Made by a program: the position numbers and the translations under genes. 64,000 nt of DNA from Parelaphostrongylus tenuis (Eukaryota > Nematoda > Chromadorea > Rhabditida > Metastrongylidae): contig JAHQIW010000337.1 in NCBI GenBank assembly GCA_019055375.1, positions 1-64,000 of the forward strand, in the 5' to 3' direction. Shown here in pieces: positions 58,020-64,000 of the stretch (positions within the stretch are counted from its first letter, which is position 1; every line of letters starts with the position of its first letter). Below the pieces are notes generated by a model. It made no database searches, was not told the origin of the DNA, and saw only the letters and a program-made list of their open reading frames with translations.

Positions 58020-59670
58020 AGCGAGTTACCGTAACATGCTTTTAGAGGGTACGGTATATTAATGGGAGCATGGCGTCGGTCTTCCTCGCTAGAGATTGGG
58101 ATTAGGAAGCACCTGGCTTTATTTCGGGGTACTGTATGTGAAACATGATGGATCCTATTTATAATATGGTCATTGCAGGCTTCCTAAGGTGTGCTTATTC
58201 CTGGAAGCATATATGGAGAATATATTTAACTTTCGCCCCTCTGTACTCGGGACACTTTACATTCCAGATCCATCTCCCAACAAAATATCAAATGCAACAG
58301 CGGAGAAACTCCTAATAACTTCTAATTACTGCCTATTCCTTTTTTCATAGCAGAATGCGATATAAAATGCAACTGCAGAAATGCTGAGATGCGATCAAAA
58401 GTTGGAATTTCATGAGCTTTGATCCTGTGAAGATAATCGCCTTTCGAAGTACATCCGAAGTTACGAGCTTTGCTCGTATTTCAGCGTTTCGTGGCTCAAT
58501 TTCGTACGATGTTCGGGAAAATTACGATTACCTCAAGATGCTGTTGACTGATTTTGCATTTTTTTCCTGGAAAGTTCATGATTTTCTATCATGCATGAGA
58601 ACTTATGAGCTCAACTTCACTTGTCTTTAGTGAAGCATTTCATGAAATAGGTACAAAGCAAACTATTGCAAGCAGGGGAACGCGAAAAATAATCCACCGT
58701 CCATAAGGATAGTGTATATGAAAGCTGTAAGAATTGCAGATTCCGTTCAATATCGAGTTTTCAATGAAATTATGCAACACTAATGTCATTCTCCTTGACG
58801 CAGATAGATGTTCATAGAAAGTAAATTGTAAGATAATGTAGTTTTTCAACCAGGATTCTCTTCATTGTTTCCTCACAGATCAAGTTAGATTGGTCTAGTT
58901 GCCCGCAAGATATGAAATATTGAATTTTACAGTTTGAAAATAGCCATTATTTCTCTCATTCATGAATAACTGTCATCAGAGAAAGAAAGCCAAGACTTTT
59001 CATCCTATGGGGAAATTTGTACACACTGTGAAACATTAAAATCGTATCCAATAGTACCAAGATATTCAGTAAAAGCGCATACCACCATCAGAGAACTTTT
59101 TGTGCGTTGGATCATGATTCAAGCTTTGAAACATTTCTGATGACAAATGAAAAACAAGCCGTCTAACATTATCTAGTACCTTCATATCATTCAAAAATTT
59201 ACCATCTCTGAAAAGTTCCTGGATAAAAAACTTGGATTGGGATTGGAGCGCTTCAATTCCTTTCTTCAGCTCAAGCACTTTGCAGTCATTCATTCTGTTT
59301 CGAGAATCTGTTCCCTAGCGGATGATTTAGACTTGACCAAGCTTATTGGGTGTTTTCTGGAGGTTTTTCAAATCAGAAATGCTACACAGTCCGGATGTCT
59401 GGTGAGTTGGAGCGGCGAGAATGTTGTGTCCTTTCGTGGTTGTCAGACGGCATTGAAGAAAGTCTATGAGCTACGAAAAACTTAGAAAAATAAAACGAGA
59501 GTTGCAATCCTGTCCGTACTTTGCATTCAAAATGTGAATAGTACAAAACATCACTAATCGATTTAATTGATCTGCTTCTCATAAAGAAATCAAAAAACGA
59601 CTAACTAGCGCTTTACGTTTGAAGTCATTCAAAATCGCATATACAAGGATTCTAAGTGATATGTAATCTA
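58020..59670. other. Intergenic DNA with one minus-strand ORF of interest
   Basis: No repeats seen. The minus frame at 59066-59293 (described separately) is the only segment with protein-like composition. Confidence 0.45.
59066..59293 (-). CDS. Unrecognised exon-like frame
   Basis: A 75-codon frame starting MNDCKVLELKKGIEALQSQS with a helical, possibly coiled-coil character (K/E/L/Q rich), continuing FFIQELFRDGKFLNDMK. An AAG/GTACTAG donor-like site follows DMK. Upstream on the same strand, 59382-59582 is another open frame, but two stops separate them and no acceptor pairing is clear. Confidence 0.2.
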   Translation of the reverse strand: MNDCKVLELKKGIEALQSQSKFFIQELFRDGKFLNDMKVLDNVRRLVFHLSSEMFQSLNHDPTHKKFSDGGMRFY

Positions 59671-59675
59671 CTAAG

Positions 59676-59755
59676 CCCCCGACGGGAGTTGTACCTGAGT
59701 CTCACAATACGAAGAGCGCTGTTAGTACAACTATACCGAAACCGCTGCTCTCTGT
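59676..59755 (-). repeat. Degenerate tRNA-like sequence
   Basis: The minus strand reads AGCGGTTTCGGTATAGTTGT, then TACAACTCCCGTCGGGGGCT. Head and T-arm-like ends are present but the stems are mostly broken. Probably a decayed family-2 head. Confidence 0.4.
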
Positions 59756-59784
59756 CACTCTTACTCAAATATAAGGTATCAAGG

Positions 59785-59827
<43 letters not shown>

Positions 59828-59828
59828 G
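59785..59828. repeat. AT microsatellite
   Basis: (TA)n of about 40 bases with two interruptions. Confidence 0.95.
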
Positions 59829-59994
59829 TAATCAACAAAAACTGTTATAGCTTTTCAAAACAATGTCATGATCATAATCATTTATCCGGGAATACTGAGC
59901 GAAGTGCAAAACTTCGATCCCTGACGGAAGTTGGCAGTTATGTTTTACTCACAGTGGTGATACGAGATATTTACACCACCTTGCAGAACAGGTT

Positions 59995-60145
59995 TCGGTG
60001 ATGTGATGGCCACACGTGCCCCCGGGCTACGAGTTAAACGGGGTTTCAACTGCCGCTCCAGCTTCAGGCCTTTGCATATCGCTCCACATTTATTATTTAT
60101 TCACTTATACCATCACGGCACTGCTAAAAATCCGATGGGAATAAA
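59995..60145 (+). repeat. Family 2 SINE, diverged copy
   Basis: The head TTTCGGTGATGTGATGGCCA is followed by CACGTGCCCCCGGGCTACGA, the family body (CTTTGCATATCGCTCCACAT) and the tail TCACGGCACTGCTAAAAATC, in the same order as the copy at 18140. Confidence 0.65.
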
Positions 60146-60149
60146 AATT

Positions 60150-60880
60150 CCATTTCCACTTCTCTCTTTACTCCAACGAACAGAGCATAGCTCATGCACG
60201 CTCTTAGAGAAACTAGAATTGGACATATTTTATGAATAGCGACTCTAGAAAGTAGTGGAGAATTTGTATAGCTGGCCCTCAGTTAAAATATTCTAGATCT
60301 TTGTATGCTTAAATTACTGATTCAAATTATGATAAAGTCAAGACTAGACGACAAAATTGGGAGTTTGAAAGCCAAAATAAAAGCAAATTCCTAATATTTC
60401 ACATTTCGAGCTAATCACTTGTCCTGAGAAGATATTTTAAGAAAATGCTGCTTGAATTAACGGCATCGCATGATCGACATATCTTGCAGTAACAACTTTA
60501 CATGTCTATCTCTGTATGCAATAGCCGTTTGGTTTTCACTGTTTGTTGCTCATTTTTATTCACTAAGATCCTTAGTAGTATCCCTCAAAAAATAATTTTG
60601 CTGTAACTATCGCATTACATCAGAAATCCTCTAACACTCAATTAGCAGACCTAGATGACTGACCTTTCTCCAACCGGGCTGTTTTGCGGGTGCTCGAAAT
60701 TCATTGCTTCTGGGTTTCCCTTCCAAATCATTAAAGTGGAAAAAAATTGTCAAATCCGTGCTTCAGAGTATAATTCAACTATGGTTATACCGGTCATTAC
60801 ATCCTAAACACTTGTGATAGGAGATATCTTTGTGCCCAAAGTACAGGATTACTACAGGAGTTACAAAGTACTCATTGACC
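60150..60880. other. Intergenic DNA, nothing recognised
   Basis: No gene or repeat supported. Confidence 0.45.
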
Positions 60881-60884
60881 TGAG

Positions 60885-61150
60885 CGCCCGTGACTCAATG
60901 GGATGCCCTGAGGCACACATGATCGAACAACCGATAGTCGATGGTTCAATGCCTCGCTCAAGGCTCTCCATACCGTCAGTTCCTTCGTGGTCATCAAAAT
61001 GGTATCAGACTTTCTGGCAGGATAGTGGCACTGGCTTGATATATTGCTAGGTCACCGTGAGTCGTTGTGAAGTCCAGACATGCATTCAATCACTTCAAGC
61101 GAAGCTAAAAAGTCAAGACGAATGGATGGCAATATCCCTCAAATCTTTCG
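60885..61150 (+). repeat. Family 1 SINE, diverged copy e
   Basis: The head is eroded, but GATGGTTCAATGCCTCGCTC keeps the B box and the body keeps AAATGGTATCAGACTTTCTG, TCACCGTGAGTCGTTGTGAA and CCAGACATGCATTCAATCAC. The last family-like block is AATATCCCTCAAATC. Confidence 0.8.
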
Positions 61151-62310
61151 TTGTTGTTGCTGAGAAGCGATGTTGCCTGAAGTAGTTTAGCAGTGGACAC
61201 CATCGAAAAACTTTTATTGTCTTATAGCACCTATTATTCGATTCGAATCGGTAAAAAACAGGGGAGAAAAATGTCTCTAAAATCATATGTTGATGCGATA
61301 CAATTCTTCTCAACGGTGCTCGAGGACTGTTATGGTATGACATAAAGCACACATAGAGTTCCGTTTTATAGTTCAAAGACAAGCAAATATATATTCGAAC
61401 GAGCAACGCTTCAAACTCTAAACACCATTCTCACCTTTTTCGAAAAACTTCAGTTCAACTCCCGACTAAGGTACCAACTTCTGCGTAATTTGGCACTCTT
61501 GAACAAGTAATCATAACATCATGGCTGTGATAAAAAAAACCGTAAGCTAGAGAATTTCTCTAATTCCGATCTCCGAATATGGTTGAAAAATAATCGTAGC
61601 CGTATTCATAACTAAAATTTGATGCTAAAGTGAAGTCCGACGGCTGTAGGAAGAAAATGTGACCTGTATAAATAGATTTGATGTGCTCCATTAGTTCCTG
61701 TCGATAAGCAACAAGCAAGTATTTCATCACTTATGGAGACTTTAGAGAAATATTGGCGAAAGTAGCTGAATTTGAAATTGTCCACTTATACTTTTTTATG
61801 ATCATGTGCTAAACGAGATGTACTTTAGTGGTTTTGGTTTTCTGAACGATCATGTCAGCGATGGTCACGCGAATTCGTCCAGTGTTGTAAGAGCATGCGT
61901 CGATGATTTTTACATGTACTTGTAACAAAAACAAGGTTTGAAGTTTTAAGCCTTATTGGTCAATTTGATTTTTCTTACGCGACGACGCCTAATTTCTCTT
62001 TCTGCTGTAATAAACAACATCTATTTTCATGTCATTACTGTCATTTCTGTCCTTTTGACAACAGACTATAATATTTCGATAATCAGATGACTTTATCTAT
62101 TAACAACTTCACGGAATTATAGAATAAACTTTACTTATCGCTCTATAGATCTAACCATAGAATATGCTGCTATTAGGCCTCCAACTAAGCTTCCGAACTT
62201 GATCCAGAAAATAAAAATTTTCCCACAAAAACAAAGTTTTCTTCTACCAGTTCTGTGCAGAATTTTCTTGCGCATTATTTGGTATAATTTTGCACATACT
62301 TGTCCAACAA
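61150..62310. other. Intergenic DNA, nothing recognised
   Basis: No repeats or supported exons. The upstream end of the mariner relic at 62320 could not be defined here; no clear TIR was found. Confidence 0.45.
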
Positions 62311-62319
62311 TAGAGCCAT

Positions 62320-62752
62320 CACGGGAACTCATTCGCAACTTGCTACTTTACGAATTTCAATTGGGGCACAATTTTCAATTTGCATTTGACAACATCAGTT
62401 GCGCAAAAGGCCACCATGTTGTGGGTAGAACTACGGCGTTTGGATTTTACAAAGCTTCGCAATAGAGACACTGATTTGGACGATCAGCCAAGATCCGGAA
62501 GACCGCATGAATTGGTTGAGAAGCAATCATTGGAGAGACTGAAGAAGATCTGACTTTGTCAGTCGGTGATGTTATTTCCGGAGTTTGTTGCCGGAGCGTT
62601 GGCAGAATTGCATCCACGCAGGCGAAGAATACTTCAATAAATGATAATCACATCGCTCTCAGCATGTTGAAATGTTTTGCTGCTTATGTTGTGCCTGTTT
62701 GTGTATTTTTTACATCCGTTGATTCCATTTGGTCAGTTGGCTATGAGTAATA
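62320..62752 (+). pseudogene. Mariner transposase, N-terminal and first catalytic block, broken
   Basis: In order: RELIRNLLLYEFQLGH (first helix of the DNA-binding domain), a frame change, then TKLRNRDTDLDDQPRSGRP (linker, cf. LEDEPRSGRP), then in a third phase EEDLTLSVGDVISG (second helix-turn-helix) and INDNHIALSMLKCFAAYV leading to SVDSIWSVGYE, the position of the first catalytic aspartate block (cf. TVDEKW). Similarity stops at about 62750, so the second and third aspartates and the 3' end are missing. It differs from the copy at 33887, so it is a separate lineage or older insertion. Confidence 0.85.
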
Positions 62753-62893
62753 ATATCAGTCAGAATTTACAACTGCCATTCAAATTAACAATCTAAGAAT
62801 GTGTTGGAGAAAAGGTTTCTGTAAATTTGTACGTGCTGAATGGAGCTGGTTTTTTTCTTTCTTCACAGTGTCTACTTTGTTTTTTTTTTTAAC

Positions 62894-62950
62894 GAGGTTT
62901 GTTGCAAACAAAAGTGAGAAACTACAGAGAGGATAGATTTTCCTAGATCG
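62894..62950 (+). repeat. Dispersed direct repeat R6, copy a
   Basis: GAGGTTTGTTGCAAACAAAA, GTGAGAAAC and GGATAGATTTTCC match 63146-63200 (GAGATTTGTTATAGATAAAA, GTGAAAAAC, GGATAGGTTTTCC) in the same orientation, about 250 bases apart. Confidence 0.65.
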
Positions 62951-63145
62951 GTGATTGCACCTATGTTCGATAATCAGTCGATTTATCACAAACGGTTGTA
63001 GAAAAATTATTGTGCTCAAGAATAAGCCGCTGTAAAGTAGTAAAACTTCTACAGAACCCTCACTTAATTTTTATGAAATCTCATTGCAGAAATCGTAAAC
63101 AATCTTTTGCATGTCATTTTGTGGAGCATTCATATGGATTTTACG

Positions 63146-63200
63146 AGATTTGTTATAGATAAAAGTGAAAAACGATCGAAAGGATAGGTTTTCCCAGGTG
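63146..63200 (+). repeat. Dispersed direct repeat R6, copy b
   Basis: Partner of 62894-62950; ends just before the AT-rich tract that precedes a family-1 SINE. Confidence 0.65.
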
Positions 63201-63215
63201 AGATGAATTATGTAG

Positions 63216-63242
63216 CATATATATATGTATATATATATGTAT
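63216..63242. repeat. AT microsatellite 5' of SINE
   Basis: (TA)n with TGTA interruptions directly abuts the 5' end of the family-1 SINE. Confidence 0.9.
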
Positions 63243-63545
63243 AGGAGCGCATGTGGCGCAGTGGTCAGAGGTGCTCTGCGTCGCACACGAGGTCAATGGT
63301 TCGATCTCGCGCTCATGGCTCACCAAGCCATCCATCCCTCCGGGGTCGGTAAATTGGTACCAGGCAAGTCTCAGACTTGTCTGGGAGGATAAGCAGCACT
63401 GACTCGGTTCAGCGGGAGGCCACCGCGAGTCATTGTAAAGGCCAGATATGCATTCAATCACCTCAAACGAAATTAGAAATTGAAGACGAATGCATGGCGC
63501 ATCCCTCAGGGATTGATCAACGCCGAGAGCTTTATCCTTTTATCC
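63243..63545 (+). repeat. Family 1 tRNA-derived SINE, copy f (best preserved)
   Basis: The head GCGCATGTGGCGCAGTGGTC holds a perfect A box, GTGCTCTGCGTCGCAC an anticodon-like hairpin, and GGTTCGATCTCGCGCTC the B box with a T-arm-like end. Then follow CCATCCATCCCTCCGGGGTC, a CAGACTTGTCTGGGAG hairpin, GAGGCCACCGCGAGTCATTG and the end GCCGAGAGCTTTATCCTTTT. (TA)n flanks both sides, so it either inserted into or generated an AT tract. Pol III transcription from the A and B boxes is inferred. Frames on both strands here are artefacts. Confidence 0.95.
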
Positions 63546-63546
63546 T

Positions 63547-63571
63547 TTATATATATATATATATATATATC
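63547..63571. repeat. AT microsatellite 3' of SINE
   Basis: Pure (TA)n of about 24 bases after the SINE tail TTTTATCCTT. Confidence 0.95.
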
Positions 63572-63677
63572 ATTTGTATCACCTGTCGTCCCGTTGGTCG
63601 TCGAGTGACTCGAGCGTGTACCAGCAACTCTTCCATTTTTCCCTATCGCGTGCAAGAGTAGCCCAAAAAAGTTTCAC

Positions 63678-63812
63678 CAAAAAAAAAATATATATATATA
63701 TATATAAATATACATACATATATATGCTACAGACCCAGTCAGATTCGGCTTATATATGTATATAAAAGCTGTATACACTAATGTACACCATTTATATATA
63801 TATGATATATGC
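63678..63812. repeat. A-run and AT microsatellite cluster
   Basis: A9 followed by (TA)n, TACATACATATATA and further short (TA) blocks up to about 63812. The remaining bases to 64000 hold no gene or repeat I recognise. Confidence 0.85.
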
Positions 63813-64000
63813 TCAACGTAAATGCATACATATGGAGTACATTAATGTGTACATATTTTTTCTCCGCATGCATGAATTATTTAAGCGACAAATGCATCTG
63901 AGCATGTAGAGAAGATCATAGATCATGCACAGCATACGAAAAATACAATTATTTTTCCGTACAGCAGAGAAAAACCGATTTATTGAGGGAATTCATAGTG

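Noticed and set aside
63243..63320. Functional tRNA gene
   Set aside because: A and B boxes are present but the anticodon and acceptor stems are incomplete, and the head is joined to a SINE body shared by five other copies.

Overview
The window looks like repeat-rich, gene-poor genomic DNA from a nematode, most likely a hookworm-like strongylid. The longest open frame is about 154 codons and nothing resembles an operon or a bacterial gene. The sequence is dominated by tRNA-derived short interspersed elements and decayed mariner transposons. The few plausible coding segments are short exons with TTTTCAG-type acceptors and GTAAG-type donors. The strongylid assignment is inference: repeat family 1 resembles hookworm repeats I remember, but no search was run.

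Layout. 1-5690 is a GC-richer block (about 47% by spot counts, against roughly 35-40% later) with homopolymer C and G runs and no recognisable gene or repeat. 5690-7800 is strand-asymmetric A-rich then T-rich DNA. From 7.8 kb the sequence has a uniform nematode-like character. 14-32 kb carries scattered SINE copies of three families, a dispersed repeat (R4), a 300-base foldback (30847-31144) and a few exon-like pieces. 32.9-33.8 kb holds hydrophobic frames that could be a decayed chemoreceptor. 33.9-34.7 kb is an internally deleted mariner with both terminal inverted repeats. 36.8-37.4 kb is a cluster of short inverted repeats whose ends match the mariner type known from the human MADE1 element. 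39.7-41.6 kb and 44.0-46.7 kb contain minus-strand exon-like frames, one weakly THAP-like. 43.2-43.7 kb is a three-unit tandem repeat of about 178 bases. 45.5-46.1 kb is a foldback of two opposed mariner 5' ends. 47.0-47.25 kb is a near-perfect inverted pair of family-2 SINEs. 48.4-49.3 kb is a nearly full-length, heavily mutated mariner. 49.88-50.48 kb (minus) is the best candidate protein gene, with two exons and a mitochondrial-like N-terminus. 52-64 kb returns to SINEs, a second mariner 5' half (62.3-62.75 kb) and AT microsatellites.

No intact multi-gene system is visible. The strongest signal is mobile-element biology: mariner relics at different stages of decay plus non-autonomous elements that repeatedly occur as inverted, hairpin-forming pairs. 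Several exon-like segments with good splice sites fell inside mariner relics, so the remaining exon candidates are scored low.
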